NCBI GenBank assembly: GCA_026390695.1
Contig: JAPLFL010000120.1
Span: 50,209 to 114,208 of the forward strand
Length of the DNA stretch: 64,000 nucleotides
Reading direction: 5' to 3'
DNA from: Candidatus Kapaibacterium sp.
Lineage (GTDB): Bacteria; Bacteroidota; Ignavibacteria; Kapaibacteriales; UBA2268
Part shown: piece after piece, positions 1 to 8,671 of the stretch
Layout: every line of letters starts with the position of its first letter
Position numbering within the stretch: the first letter of the stretch is position 1
Program-made: the position numbers and the translations under genes
Notes under the pieces: generated by a model
Seen by the model: the letters and a program-made list of their open reading frames with translations, nothing else
What the model was told of the DNA's origin: nothing
The model's database searches: none

Positions 1-126
1 CATACGCAGGAATGACAGTGATGATACCTCAGGAGATTCCTGCATACGCAGGAATGACAGTGATGATACCTCAGGAGATTCCTGCATACACAGGAATGAC
101 AGTGATGATACCTCAGGAGATTCCTG
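1..126. repeat. 42-bp direct tandem repeat, three copies at the window edge
   Basis: Three near-identical 42-bp units lie at 1-42, 43-84 and 85-126; the third differs by a single base (catacg versus cataca). Each unit contains the arms of a small palindrome (ATTCCTGC, a short spacer, GCAGGAAT) followed by a GACAG tail. The same kind of palindrome recurs near 53013 and 53061, so these look like REP-type intergenic repeats that became tandem. The array may extend left of the window. There are no unique spacers between units. Confidence 0.85.
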
Positions 127-304
127 CACTGACATCAATGACAAGATTGAAAATTTAGAGTTTTCTCTAAGCAGCCGCCAGCGGGAAGTTTTGAAAATTT
201 ATTTAAATCGTCATAATAACTCAAAACATAAAATGGAAATGCCGCCAGTGTGCATGGTGGAGCACGGGGAAATGAAAAATAATGATCTTGGGGAGAATAT
301 ATAA
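2..304 (+). CDS. 3' end of an open frame running through the 42-bp repeats (partial, unidentified)
   Basis: Frame 2 is open from the window edge through all three repeat units to a TAA at 302-304. Because 42 is a multiple of 3, each unit reads as the 14-residue block DSDDTSGDSCIRRN. After the repeats comes a non-repetitive tail of about 57 residues that includes SSRQREVLKIYLNR and ends in MKNNDLGENI. The tail has ordinary codon composition and ends 5 bp before the fucosyltransferase start, as neighbouring genes do in this cluster. I infer the C-terminus of a real glycan-cluster gene into which repeat units were inserted in frame, but I do not recognise the family. It could also be a decayed gene end. 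Confidence 0.35.
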   Translation: MRRNDSDDTSGDSCIRRNDSDDTSGDSCIHRNDSDDTSGDSCTDINDKIENLEFSLSSRQREVLKIYLNRHNNSKHKMEMPPVCMVEHGEMKNNDLGENI

Positions 305-308
305 TCTT

Positions 309-1196
309 ATGATAACGACTAAATTATTCGGCGGCATGGCTAATCAGATGTTCCAATATGCGTTGGGACGACATTTGGCGCTTATTCATAAAACTGAATT
401 AATGCTGGATATAAGTTGGTTTGATTATGCTCCGCAAAGTCCGATAAGAAAATATGATCTTCATCATTTTAATATAAATGCGGCTATTGCTCCGAAACAA
501 GAGATTAATAAAAATATAAAAGCGCCACAGAACAGGTTGAATTATCTTTTTTCAAGACTGTTGATTAGATTAAATTTATTTCAGGGGTTGAATATAAATG
601 AACAGCATTTCCATTTTAATCCCGCTGTTCTTAATGCTCCAAACAATGTTTTTATCAATGGAAACTGGCAATCAGAGAAGTATTTTAAAAATATTGAGAA
701 AATTATAAAAAATGATTTAACTTTGAAAACTGCTCCAAATCAATTGAATCAAGATATTTTATCGAAAATAAATAATTCAGATCAAACTGTATCTATTCAT
801 ATCCGGCGTGGAGATTATATTCATCATAAATCAAAAAATCAGTTCCATGGTGTTTGTTCCGTTGATTATTATAAAAAAGCTGTTGAAATTTTGAATTCAA
901 AATTGGAAAATCCATTTTTCTATATTTTCTCGGACGATATTTCTTGGTGCCGCGAGAATCTTGATTTTATTGATTCTAAATTTTTTGTTGATATTAACGA
1001 CGACAATACTAATTATGAAGACCTGCGACTGATGAGCAATTGCAAACATAATATAATTGCCAACAGCTCTTATTCATGGTGGGGAGCATGGTTGAATAAT
1101 AATCCGGAAAAAATAGTAATTTCTCCCCAAAAGTGGTTCTATTCTACAAAAACTAATACTAAGGATTTAATTCCTGAAAAATGGATTAAATTATAA
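309..1196 (+). CDS. alpha-1,2-fucosyltransferase (GT11)
   Basis: This enzyme transfers fucose from GDP-fucose onto the 2-hydroxyl of a galactose-type acceptor at the cytoplasmic side of glycan assembly. The N-terminus, LFGGMANQMFQYALG at residues 6-20, is the GT11 signature. HIRRGDY at 164-170 is the GDP-binding motif shared by alpha-1,2/1,6 fucosyltransferases, and SSYSWWGAW near the C-terminus is the third conserved block. At 295 residues it has the usual family length. The ATG at 309 is preferred over the ATG at 282 because it places the family motif next to the N-terminus and has GGGGAG upstream. It is the first complete gene of a + strand glycan cluster. Confidence 0.92.
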   Translation: MITTKLFGGMANQMFQYALGRHLALIHKTELMLDISWFDYAPQSPIRKYDLHHFNINAAIAPKQEINKNIKAPQNRLNYLFSRLLIRLNLFQGLNINEQHFHFNPAVLNAPNNVFINGNWQSEKYFKNIEKIIKNDLTLKTAPNQLNQDILSKINNSDQTVSIHIRRGDYIHHKSKNQFHGVCSVDYYKKAVEILNSKLENPFFYIFSDDISWCRENLDFIDSKFFVDINDDNTNYEDLRLMSNCKHNIIANSSYSWWGAWLNNNPEKIVISPQKWFYSTKTNTKDLIPEKWIKL

Positions 1197-1206
1197 ACGA
1201 CGAAAT

Positions 1207-1710
1207 ATGAATAATTCAAAAAATATGAAATCCAAACCATTAACGCCATACTTTATCAGATTGGTTGCGGCAAAAGTTTATTTAATTTTATATAAATTAT
1301 TTCATTATTTCCCATTTATCTTCACTTATCTGAAATTTAAAAAGCTCTCTGATAATTCAATTCAGTCATTATCTTGCATGTACGTTATCGAATATATTGG
1401 ATTGGGTCACTATGACGATCCTATGGATTATGACGGCGACATAAAAGCGATTTCGGAATTGAAGCAGGTGTGTGCTGCGGGAGGAAATATGCTTTTTGTG
1501 GAGCCGATTGGTGGACGGCCGAATATAAAATATAATTCACACAGAATTTATTCATACGATCAGGTGATGGAATTATTCAAGAATTTCAAGTTAATGAATT
1601 TTCTGCTTATTACAGATAGTGGAAATTTTATTAGCAACTGTACCCAAGAGATATTCGATCAACATAGCAATGGCTGTGGCTATTTTTGGTTCGAAAAGGA
1701 TAAGAAATGA
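1207..1710 (+). CDS. DUF268-family methyltransferase-like protein, internally deleted
   Basis: Residues from about 50 to the end (DNSIQSLSCM, GLGHYDDP, DYDGDIKA, HRIYSYDQ, final GCGYFWFEK) match the C-terminal half of DUF268 SAM-methyltransferase-like proteins found in polysaccharide clusters. The first 47 residues (basic, hydrophobic, PLTPYFIRLVAA to KFKKLS) match the usual N-terminus of the same proteins. The middle part, which normally carries the SAM-binding loop, is absent, with KFKKLS joined directly to DNSIQSL. At 167 residues it is roughly 80 short. I infer an in-frame internal deletion and probably no methyltransferase activity. It starts 10 bp after the fucosyltransferase and is followed directly by the minisatellite. 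Confidence 0.7.
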   Translation: MNNSKNMKSKPLTPYFIRLVAAKVYLILYKLFHYFPFIFTYLKFKKLSDNSIQSLSCMYVIEYIGLGHYDDPMDYDGDIKAISELKQVCAAGGNMLFVEPIGGRPNIKYNSHRIYSYDQVMELFKNFKLMNFLLITDSGNFISNCTQEIFDQHSNGCGYFWFEKDKK

Positions 1711-1749
1711 GAGAGAATATATTGAAAAAAGATCAAAGAAGAGCTTACC

Positions 1750-2043
1750 TTTTTCATTCTGGTACTGCACTTTTTTATTCTGGTACTGCACATTTTCATT
1801 TTGGTACTGCACTTTCTCATTTTGGTACTGCACTTTCTCATTCTGGTACTGCACTTTTTCATTCTGGTACTGCACTTTCTCATTCTGGTACTGCACTTTT
1901 TCATTCTGGTACTGCACTTTTTCATTCTGGTACTGCACTTTTTCATTCTGGTACTGCACTTTTTCATTCTGGTACTGCACTTTTTTATTCTGGTACTGCA
2001 CTTTTTCATTCTGGTACTGCACTTTTTCATTCTGGTATGGTAA
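1750..2043. repeat. 21-bp minisatellite, 13 full units plus one degenerate unit
   Basis: The unit is a T-rich half (TTTTTCATTCTGG) followed by TACTGCAC, repeated head to tail with 1-2 base variants (TTTTTTATT, ATTTTCATT, TTTCTCATT). The last unit degenerates to GGTATGG. Since 21 is a multiple of 3 and the unit has few stops, several frames on both strands stay open and give heptad-like products (FSFWYCT on +, YQNEKVQ on -). None has a plausible start, and the products are pure translations of the repeat. It lies between the truncated DUF268 gene and the Fn3-like gene. Confidence 0.95.
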
Positions 2044-2174
2044 ATTTTTTTTCAAATATACAAAATATATTTACAATACAATCGTCAATAATCATGTAAT
2101 TTAAATTTTCTGAAATTTTGCGTTCTTTTCTATATAAATTAATTAACTTTATTAACTCAATTAAAGGTTAAGTT

Positions 2175-2816
2175 ATGCCAAGAGATTACGTGCCCGCTAA
2201 GGACACAGATTTGCAATTGTGGATGGGACCATTCACATCGATTATGAGCGTCAATTTATCAACATTGGGCTTAGTTTCAGGAGATTTAACTTCTATTACT
2301 GCTCTCAAAACAGCTTTTGATGCATCAATGACAGATTATGAGCTTAAACGTGATGCCGCAGCAGCAGCAACACAAGCAAAAGATGCTGCAAGAATTGCAT
2401 TGGTAGCAAAAGCAAGAGAATTAGCTCAAAAGATTCAAGCTAATGTTTCAGTTAGCTCAGCCATGAAAGCAAGCATGGGTCTAACAGTATCTGGTTCTCA
2501 ACCGCCAACACCTACAGTACCATTCCCACCAATGGATTTAGTTTATGAAATTTTACAGCCGGGAGCATATTCGCTAAAATGGAAGGCAAATGGCAATAAA
2601 TCAGGAATTCTTTATTCATTGGAAGCAAAATATGGGACATCAGCTAATTTTGTTTCAGTCGTAACGATAACTAAAACAAAATTTATACACGATAATCAAC
2701 CACCGAATCAGAAGGTAACCTATCGTGTGAGAGCACAACATGGAACATTATTTTCATTGCCGTCGAATATGGTAGTAATTAATGATGGTGGCTCATCGCC
2801 AGTGAGTCCGGTATAA
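2175..2816 (+). CDS. Fn3-like domain protein of unknown function
   Basis: The 213-residue protein has no signal peptide. The first 110 residues are mostly helical and Ala-rich (KRDAAAAATQAKDAARIALVA region). After a PTPTVPFPP linker comes a beta-rich region from about residue 120 that looks like one fibronectin type III domain (KWKANGNKSGILYSLEAKYG, then VTYRVRAQH). Proteins with this layout, a helical stalk plus one Fn3-like domain, recur in Bacteroidota and related genomes without assigned function. AAAGG lies upstream of the ATG. A possible promoter of Bacteroidota type (TTTTG, 23 bp, TAACTTTA) lies at about 2116-2150. It sits inside the glycan cluster but is not recognisably a sugar enzyme. 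Confidence 0.7.
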   Translation: MPRDYVPAKDTDLQLWMGPFTSIMSVNLSTLGLVSGDLTSITALKTAFDASMTDYELKRDAAAAATQAKDAARIALVAKARELAQKIQANVSVSSAMKASMGLTVSGSQPPTPTVPFPPMDLVYEILQPGAYSLKWKANGNKSGILYSLEAKYGTSANFVSVVTITKTKFIHDNQPPNQKVTYRVRAQHGTLFSLPSNMVVINDGGSSPVSPV

Positions 2817-2882
2817 TTATTTTTTTTGGAATTTCAACCTTCTGAGGTAAAGTTTGGAGGGTTGGAATTTTTAATAGAAAGA

Positions 2883-4238
2883 ATGAACTTAATAAAAGAA
2901 ATAAAAAGAGTAATTGGTATTCCTTTAAATTATTATAAGAACAATAATAATTTTAAAAGTCTGACAACTAATATTATCTGGCTATTATTCGATAGTTTTT
3001 TCAGACTTGGAACTACAGCTATTCTTTTTATTTTTTTAGCGAGATATTTAGGTCCAAAAGATTTTGGCATATTTAATTATTCTTTAGCTTATATTTCATT
3101 ATTCGGAATTATTGCCAGTCTTGGATTAGATAGTATTGTGGTGAGAGAGTTAGTAAACCAACCTGAAAAAAAGAGTATAATACTGGGCTCAAGTTTTCTA
3201 ATAAAATTGATTTTTGGAATTATTGCGATGTTTCTATCAATCAGTTTTATTTTTATTCTTAATTCAGGTGATCAAGATTATAATACAAGAGTATTAATAG
3301 TGATTTTAAGCATTGGTTTGATATTCAGACCTTTTGAAGTAATAGATTACTTTTTTTTATCTGAAGTTTCAAGTAAGTATTCTATAATTGGAAAAAATAT
3401 TTCCACAATTATATCGAATGGATTAAAATTGTATATAGTTTTTACATCCAAAAGTTTAATTGCATTAGGATTGATAACAACTATTGAATTTGCTCTCATT
3501 GGCATTTCTTTAATTATTGCATTCAAATTTCAATCAGAAAGAATTACAAAATGGAAATATGACGGTATCATTGCTAAAAAATTAATTAAAGATAGTTGGC
3601 CACTTGTTTTAGCTTCATTTGGCGGCATTCTATACAGCAGAACTGATCAAGTAATAATTGGGAAAATGATGAACGATTATTCTGTAGGTATTTATTCTGC
3701 CGCAGTAAGAATTTCCGAGATATGGTATTTTGTACCGACAATCATCATTCAAGCCATGCTTCCGGCAATTGTTCAGACAAAAAAGTATGATGAAAGAACT
3801 TATACAAACAGAATGAGTTTGATTTATGAGTTGATGATTATTTTATCAATAGTTGCTTGTTTAATCATTACACTTTCAAGTGACTCAATTATTCTTTTCT
3901 TGTTTGGGAAGGAATTTATACAGGCTTCACCAATATTGACAATAAATGTATGGTGTGGAATTTTTGTAGCATTAGGAGTCTCAAGCAGTGCTTATCTTGT
4001 TGCAGAAAACTTTCCGATAATTTCTTTTTTAAGAACTATTGTTGCAGGTATAGTCAATGTTATTCTTAATATTATTTTTATTCCGTTTTGGGGTGTAAAA
4101 GGTTCAGCAATAGCTTCTCTTATTGCCTTTTCATTAACTATAATAATTCTTATTTTCCCGAAACAAACAAGAGAACATGGGATATTAATAATAAATTCTT
4201 TTCAGTTTCGTCAAATAATTTTTTATATAAGGCATTAA
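2883..4238 (+). CDS. polysaccharide flippase (Wzx/MATE-like, MVF superfamily)
   Basis: The sequence is strongly hydrophobic, with about 12 predicted membrane segments and the early GPKDFGIFNYSLAYISLFGIIASLGLD pattern (here split by family convention around GPKDFG and ASLGLD) typical of O-antigen flippases. A mid-protein YSRTDQVIIGKMM block and a later ITINVWCGIF-type block also fit. It is inferred to flip undecaprenyl-linked repeat units across the inner membrane. The frame extends upstream to a TTG at 2826, but the ATG at 2883 gives the normal N-terminus MNLIKEIKRVIG and 451 residues, the usual length. It is the only transport gene in the cluster; no Wzy polymerase is recognisable. Confidence 0.85.
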   Translation: MNLIKEIKRVIGIPLNYYKNNNNFKSLTTNIIWLLFDSFFRLGTTAILFIFLARYLGPKDFGIFNYSLAYISLFGIIASLGLDSIVVRELVNQPEKKSIILGSSFLIKLIFGIIAMFLSISFIFILNSGDQDYNTRVLIVILSIGLIFRPFEVIDYFFLSEVSSKYSIIGKNISTIISNGLKLYIVFTSKSLIALGLITTIEFALIGISLIIAFKFQSERITKWKYDGIIAKKLIKDSWPLVLASFGGILYSRTDQVIIGKMMNDYSVGIYSAAVRISEIWYFVPTIIIQAMLPAIVQTKKYDERTYTNRMSLIYELMIILSIVACLIITLSSDSIILFLFGKEFIQASPILTINVWCGIFVALGVSSSAYLVAENFPIISFLRTIVAGIVNVILNIIFIPFWGVKGSAIASLIAFSLTIIILIFPKQTREHGILIINSFQFRQIIFYIRH

Positions 4239-4358
4239 CATGATAGTAAAATTAAAAGCAGTGAATGTATAATATAAATTTGATTGTTTAACGCACTTTA
4301 TAATTGATATTAATAGATTTACTGATTCAAGAATAAAAATTTAAATTTTAAAGGTCAA

Positions 4359-5084
4359 ATGATGATTATACAACTGAAGTTACTTTTAAGTAATTTTAAA
4401 TTAATTTTAAAATTCCCCTTTATTCAGACAAGAGAACTTGAATGGGCCCATATTTTTCATGATAGCATTAGGGGCAGAGATTGGCTGGAAAAATTACCAT
4501 TGAATATTGGCCGTTGGGCAGGGAATTATTCTTTATTTTATATTCTAACCAGAATATTAATTGACTATAAACCAAAAAATATTATTGAATTTGGGTTAGG
4601 TGAATCAACAAAATTAATCTCTACTTTCATTAAAAATGAATTATTTGCTTCAAATCATGTTATCCTTGAACAAAGTTCAGAATGGATAGAAAAATTTCAA
4701 TCTATTTTTTCAATAATTGAAAATTCAAAGATCATTCACTTACCAGTTATCGAGTGTAAAGTTAACAAATATCTAACTTTTAGTTACAAAGACGTCGAGA
4801 AAACAATAAATGAAAAATTTGATTTATATATTGTTGATGGACCTACTGGTTCCGATCGTTTTTCACGTAATGATATATGCAAATTAGCCGATAAATTAAC
4901 AATAAATGATGAATTTATTATTTTAATTGATGATTACGATAGAAAAGGAGAAAAAGATACTGCCAAGGAATTAATAGATATTTTAAATAAAAAAGGCATC
5001 CCTTTAAATATACGAAAATATATAGGTAATAAAGAGCAATTGATTATTGCAACAGAAAAATATAAATTCTCAGTTTCATTTTAA
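4359..5084 (+). CDS. SAM-dependent methyltransferase-like protein
   Basis: This 241-residue soluble protein has a class I methyltransferase-like core. A glycine loop, IIEFGLGEST, lies at residues 75-84. It is followed by an acidic strand end (VILEQSS) and a later strand, FDLYIVDGPTGSDRFS, that resembles the catalytic-face motif of Methyltransf_24-type proteins. The LIDDYDR segment near 195 fits the next strand. It probably modifies a sugar or a lipid-linked intermediate, but the substrate cannot be read from sequence. AAAGGTC precedes the ATG. About 120 bp of AT-rich DNA separate it from the flippase. Confidence 0.6.
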   Translation: MMIIQLKLLLSNFKLILKFPFIQTRELEWAHIFHDSIRGRDWLEKLPLNIGRWAGNYSLFYILTRILIDYKPKNIIEFGLGESTKLISTFIKNELFASNHVILEQSSEWIEKFQSIFSIIENSKIIHLPVIECKVNKYLTFSYKDVEKTINEKFDLYIVDGPTGSDRFSRNDICKLADKLTINDEFIILIDDYDRKGEKDTAKELIDILNKKGIPLNIRKYIGNKEQLIIATEKYKFSVSF

Positions 5085-5095
5085 TTATATAAATT

Positions 5096-6010
5096 ATGAC
5101 ATTAGCACCAATAGTTCTTTTCGTTTACAACCGTCCAAAGCATACACAGCGGGTTTTGGATTCTTTAGCAGCCAACGCAGAAGCTAAAGATTCCGAGCTC
5201 TTTATTTATTGCGATGGCCCAAAAGAAGGTGCAAATGCCGATACTTTAAAAAGAATTGATGACGTGAGAACTTTGGTAAAACTTGAAAATAGATTTAAGA
5301 AAGTACAAATAATTGAACAAACAAAAAATAAGGGATTAGCAAATTCAATTATTGATGGAGTAACTGAAGTTGTAAACAATTATGGGACAGTAATTGTTTT
5401 GGAGGATGATTTAGAAACTTCAAAATATTTTCTGCAATATATGAATGATGGCTTGATAAAATATCAAAATAAAGATAAAGTGATTTCAATTCATGCTTAT
5501 TGTTATCCATTAAAAAGGATGCCAAAAGAAAATTATTTTATTAAAGGAGCCGATTGTTGGGGCTGGGCTACATGGAAAAGAGGTTGGGATTTATTTAATA
5601 GTGATTCTAAAGAATTGTTGGATACATTAATTAAACAGAAAGCTATAAATGAGTTCAATTTCGATAATAAACATAATTATTTGCAGATGCTTAAAGATCA
5701 AATAAATGGAAAGAATGATTCTTGGGCAATTCGTTGGTATGCCTCAGCTTTTTTAAATAATAAACTTACTCTTCATCCAAAAATATCCTTAGTTAGAAAC
5801 ATTGGTTTCGGTTCTGAAAGTACACATAATAAAGTTCTAAATTCTTTTTTTGATATAAATATATCAAGTAATCCAGTATATATAGACGACAAAGAAATTA
5901 TTGAATCTAAACCAATGAGAAAAGAAATTGAAAAATTCTATAGGTTTATGAATTTAAAAATCTTGATCAATACCATCCGTAATTATTTAAAAACTAAAAT
6001 TATCAGATGA
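5096..6010 (+). CDS. family 2-like glycosyltransferase (GNT-I/HlpA-like)
   Basis: The N-terminus, APIVLFVYNRPKHTQRVLDSL, is the pattern of the sugar-transferase group often labelled HlpA or GNT-I-like. The nucleotide-sugar metal-binding motif is EDD at residues 103-105 (VLEDDLE). CWGWATWKRGWDLF, around residue 155, is a second hallmark of this group. There is no membrane anchor. It starts 11 bp after the previous gene and overlaps the next by 4 bp (ATGA), so these are co-translated. Donor and acceptor are unknown. Confidence 0.85.
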   Translation: MTLAPIVLFVYNRPKHTQRVLDSLAANAEAKDSELFIYCDGPKEGANADTLKRIDDVRTLVKLENRFKKVQIIEQTKNKGLANSIIDGVTEVVNNYGTVIVLEDDLETSKYFLQYMNDGLIKYQNKDKVISIHAYCYPLKRMPKENYFIKGADCWGWATWKRGWDLFNSDSKELLDTLIKQKAINEFNFDNKHNYLQMLKDQINGKNDSWAIRWYASAFLNNKLTLHPKISLVRNIGFGSESTHNKVLNSFFDINISSNPVYIDDKEIIESKPMRKEIEKFYRFMNLKILINTIRNYLKTKIIR

Positions 6011-6813
6011 TAAAATTCATTAAATTAATTCTACCCCCTATATTTTTGGATTCCATTCACCGAATAATCAATCTCATTTGGGGATGGCATGGTAATTATC
6101 CAAGTTGGGAAATGGCACTTAAGAAAAGTACAAGTTATTCAAATAAAGAAATATTTGATAAAGTGAAATCTGCGGCTTTGAAAGTTAAAAATGGAGACGC
6201 CTTTTTTGAAAGAGATTCCGTACTCTTCTATCAAGAAGAATTGAATTATGAATTATTGACAACTTTAATGTTAATTTCTTCTAATTCCGAAAATGGAAGT
6301 TTAAATATCATTGATTTCGGTGGTTCTCTCGGAAGTACATATTTTCAAAATAAAAAGCTGTTAAGCCTTTTGCCTTCATTAAAATGGAATATTGTAGAGC
6401 AAGAAGAATTCGTTAAATTCGGGATAAAATATCTTCAAGATGAACATTTATCTTTTTATTATTCAATAAAAGAGTGCTTAGAAACAAATAAAGTTAATGT
6501 TATACTTTTCTCAAGTGTATTGCAATATCTTGAAAAACCATATGAATTTCTTAAAGAAGTATTGGGAAGTAAAATTGAATTTATTATCTTCGATAGAACG
6601 ATGATTAATCACAATTTGAAAGATAGACTAACTGTTCAAAAAGTACCTCCTTGGATTTATAAAGCAAGTTATCCTTGCTGGATTTTTGATAAAACAAAAC
6701 TAATCAATTTATTTAATTCTTCTTATGACTTACTTTATGAATATGATAATAAAATTGCTTATATTGGTTCTAGAGTAGAGCTTATTAGTTTGGTATTTAA
6801 ATGTAAATCTTAA
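6007..6813 (+). CDS. TIGR04325-type putative methyltransferase
   Basis: The 268-residue protein matches the TIGR04325 group of methyltransferases found in LPS and exopolysaccharide loci. It has an N-terminal WGWHGNYPSWEMA block (residues 25-37). The SAM loop, IIDFGGSLGS, lies at 101-110. NIVEQEEFVKFG follows, and then SSVLQYLEKPYEFL in the post-II region. A late IFDRTMINHNLKDRLTVQKVPP-type segment (written in part) fits the family end. The start overlaps the stop of the upstream glycosyltransferase by 4 bp. Probable role: methylation of a cluster sugar. Confidence 0.8.
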   Translation: MIKFIKLILPPIFLDSIHRIINLIWGWHGNYPSWEMALKKSTSYSNKEIFDKVKSAALKVKNGDAFFERDSVLFYQEELNYELLTTLMLISSNSENGSLNIIDFGGSLGSTYFQNKKLLSLLPSLKWNIVEQEEFVKFGIKYLQDEHLSFYYSIKECLETNKVNVILFSSVLQYLEKPYEFLKEVLGSKIEFIIFDRTMINHNLKDRLTVQKVPPWIYKASYPCWIFDKTKLINLFNSSYDLLYEYDNKIAYIGSRVELISLVFKCKS

Positions 6814-6843
6814 ACAATTTATAATTAATCTATTATTAAAATC

Positions 6844-7566
6844 ATGAAAAAAAAACTTATTAACTTTATTAAGCAAGAAATGTTCGCCCCTTCATTTTTT
6901 GGAATTTTTATTAATCCCTTTTATTTTATAAGACGAGGTTTATATAATGCAATAATTGAAAATAAAGATTTTATGAAAGGTTGTTTACTTGATTTTGGCT
7001 GCGGAAGCAAACCTTACAAGAATATTTTTAATGTTGAGAAATATATTGGTGTTGATATTGAAGTTAGTGGACATGACCATAAAAATGAAAATATTGATTT
7101 TTATTATGACGGTAAAACCCTTCCTTTTGAAAATGAGACTTATGATTCTGCATTTTCTTCGGAAGTTTTAGAGCATATTTTTACTCCTGATGCCATTATT
7201 AGTGAAATAAGCAGAGTTCTCAAATCCGGTGCTTATTTTTTAATGACTGTACCCTTTGTATGGGACGAACATGAAGTTCCATACGATTATGGTCGCTACT
7301 CATCTTTTGGAATAAAATTTTTACTTGAACAACATAATTTTGAAGTAGTTAAGATCTCGAAAACTTCGCATTATATTGAAGTTCTTTTTCAAATGTTAAA
7401 TGCTTACATTTTTCAAATTCTTTTCCCTGCAAATAAAATTCTTAAAATGCTTTTAGTCCCTTTCTTCATCGCTCCTATTACAATTACTGGAATGATAATT
7501 TCATTAATCTTACCGAAGAATAAGAGCTTTTACCATAATAATATCGTTGTTGCAAGGAAAAAGTAG
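6844..7566 (+). CDS. class I SAM-dependent methyltransferase (Methyltransf_11 type)
   Basis: The SAM-binding loop is LLDFGCGSKPY at residues 48-58, followed by YIGVDIE (motif II acidic residue) and SSEVLEHIF (motif IV/post-I region), all classic for Methyltransf_11. The last 60 residues are hydrophobic (two possible membrane helices, FFIAPITITGMIISLIL), suggesting association with the inner membrane and perhaps a lipid-linked substrate. It begins 30 bp after the TIGR04325 gene. The cluster therefore encodes three intact methyltransferase-like proteins plus a deleted one. Confidence 0.85.
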   Translation: MKKKLINFIKQEMFAPSFFGIFINPFYFIRRGLYNAIIENKDFMKGCLLDFGCGSKPYKNIFNVEKYIGVDIEVSGHDHKNENIDFYYDGKTLPFENETYDSAFSSEVLEHIFTPDAIISEISRVLKSGAYFLMTVPFVWDEHEVPYDYGRYSSFGIKFLLEQHNFEVVKISKTSHYIEVLFQMLNAYIFQILFPANKILKMLLVPFFIAPITITGMIISLILPKNKSFYHNNIVVARKK

Positions 7567-7600
7567 TACAATTAAATAATTTCTTAATTTTGTAGTTCTA

Positions 7601-8671
7601 ATGGAAAATAAACTCAGCTTCTGCACTCTTTTCGACTCAAACTATCTTTCCCGTGGGCTTGCTCTTTATAATTCTTTAATGGAACATTGCGAGAACTTCC
7701 ATCTTTACATATTTCCATTTGATGAAAAATGTTTGGAAGTGCTTACAGAGCTAAATTTACCAAATACAACTCTGATTCCGCTTTCCGAATTTGAAGATGG
7801 AGAATTGCTTAAAGTTAAACAAGGTAGAAACAGAGCAGAATACGCATGGACTTGCACTTCATCAAGTATTCTTTTTACAATAGAAAAGTTCAACCTTCAA
7901 TCATGTACTTATTTGGATGCAGATTTATTTTTTTTCGATTCCCCACAAATATTAATAGATGAATTAGGAAGCGATTCGGTTCTAATTACCGAACATAGAT
8001 ATACTCCAATCTACGACCAGACAAAAAAAAGCGGAATTTATTGCGTACAATTCATTACAATCAGAAATGATGAACACGGTTTAAAAACACTTCGCTGGTG
8101 GCGCAATGCTTGCCTGGAATGGTGCTATGCAAGAGTAGAGGACGGAAAATTCGGCGATCAGAAATATCTGGATAACTGGACTAAGCAATTTGAAAAAATA
8201 CATGTTCTAAATCATTTAGGAGGAGGAGTCGCCCCCTGGAATGTTCAGCAATATAATTTTAAAAAAGATAATAATCTTATTTTTGGAATTGAAAAAAAGT
8301 CAGGAAAAAGTTTCCCTCTTATTTTCTTCCATTTTCATCATCTCAGATTTTATGGAAATGACTGGATCCAATTAACAGGTCCTTTTTTAATTGTAAAACA
8401 AGTTGTAAAATTAATTTATAGACCATATATTATTCATTTGGAGCAAATCAAAAAGCAATTGGAATTACAATTCCCAAATTACGATCCACATGGAAGATTT
8501 ACAAATTATAAACATAGCCATGTAAATTCAAAAAATTTAGATCAGGTAATTAAAATTTATATAATGAAAATCGCATTTGCAATGAACAAATTTTTCAATA
8601 AAAGTCGAATATTTTCGTTTATAAATCCTCTGAATTTGTATAATGTGAATTTTTTTAATGAAAGTAAATAA
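7601..8671 (+). CDS. glycosyltransferase, GT8-like fold
   Basis: The protein opens with FCTLFDSNYLSRGLALYNSL, the usual start of GT8-like enzymes that act on retained sugar chains. The DxD metal site is LDADLFFFD, with the acidic residues at 106 and 108. HVLNHLGGGVAPWN near residue 205 and FFHFHHLRFYG near 245 are conserved in the bacterial group of this fold. It has 356 residues and no signal peptide. Its stop codon shares one base with the ATG of the following ketoisomerase gene. Sugar donor unknown. Confidence 0.8.
   Translation: MENKLSFCTLFDSNYLSRGLALYNSLMEHCENFHLYIFPFDEKCLEVLTELNLPNTTLIPLSEFEDGELLKVKQGRNRAEYAWTCTSSSILFTIEKFNLQSCTYLDADLFFFDSPQILIDELGSDSVLITEHRYTPIYDQTKKSGIYCVQFITIRNDEHGLKTLRWWRNACLEWCYARVEDGKFGDQKYLDNWTKQFEKIHVLNHLGGGVAPWNVQQYNFKKDNNLIFGIEKKSGKSFPLIFFHFHHLRFYGNDWIQLTGPFLIVKQVVKLIYRPYIIHLEQIKKQLELQFPNYDPHGRFTNYKHSHVNSKNLDQVIKIYIMKIAFAMNKFFNKSRIFSFINPLNLYNVNFFNESK

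Noticed and set aside
1-126. 42-bp repeats as a CRISPR array
   Set aside because: The units are directly adjacent with no unique spacers, and no cas gene is in the window.
1591-2104. Several open frames on both strands over the 21-bp array, giving heptad-like proteins
   Set aside because: They are translations of the repeat itself. Starts and ends lie in the flanking gene or just outside the array, and no non-repetitive coding sequence is attached.
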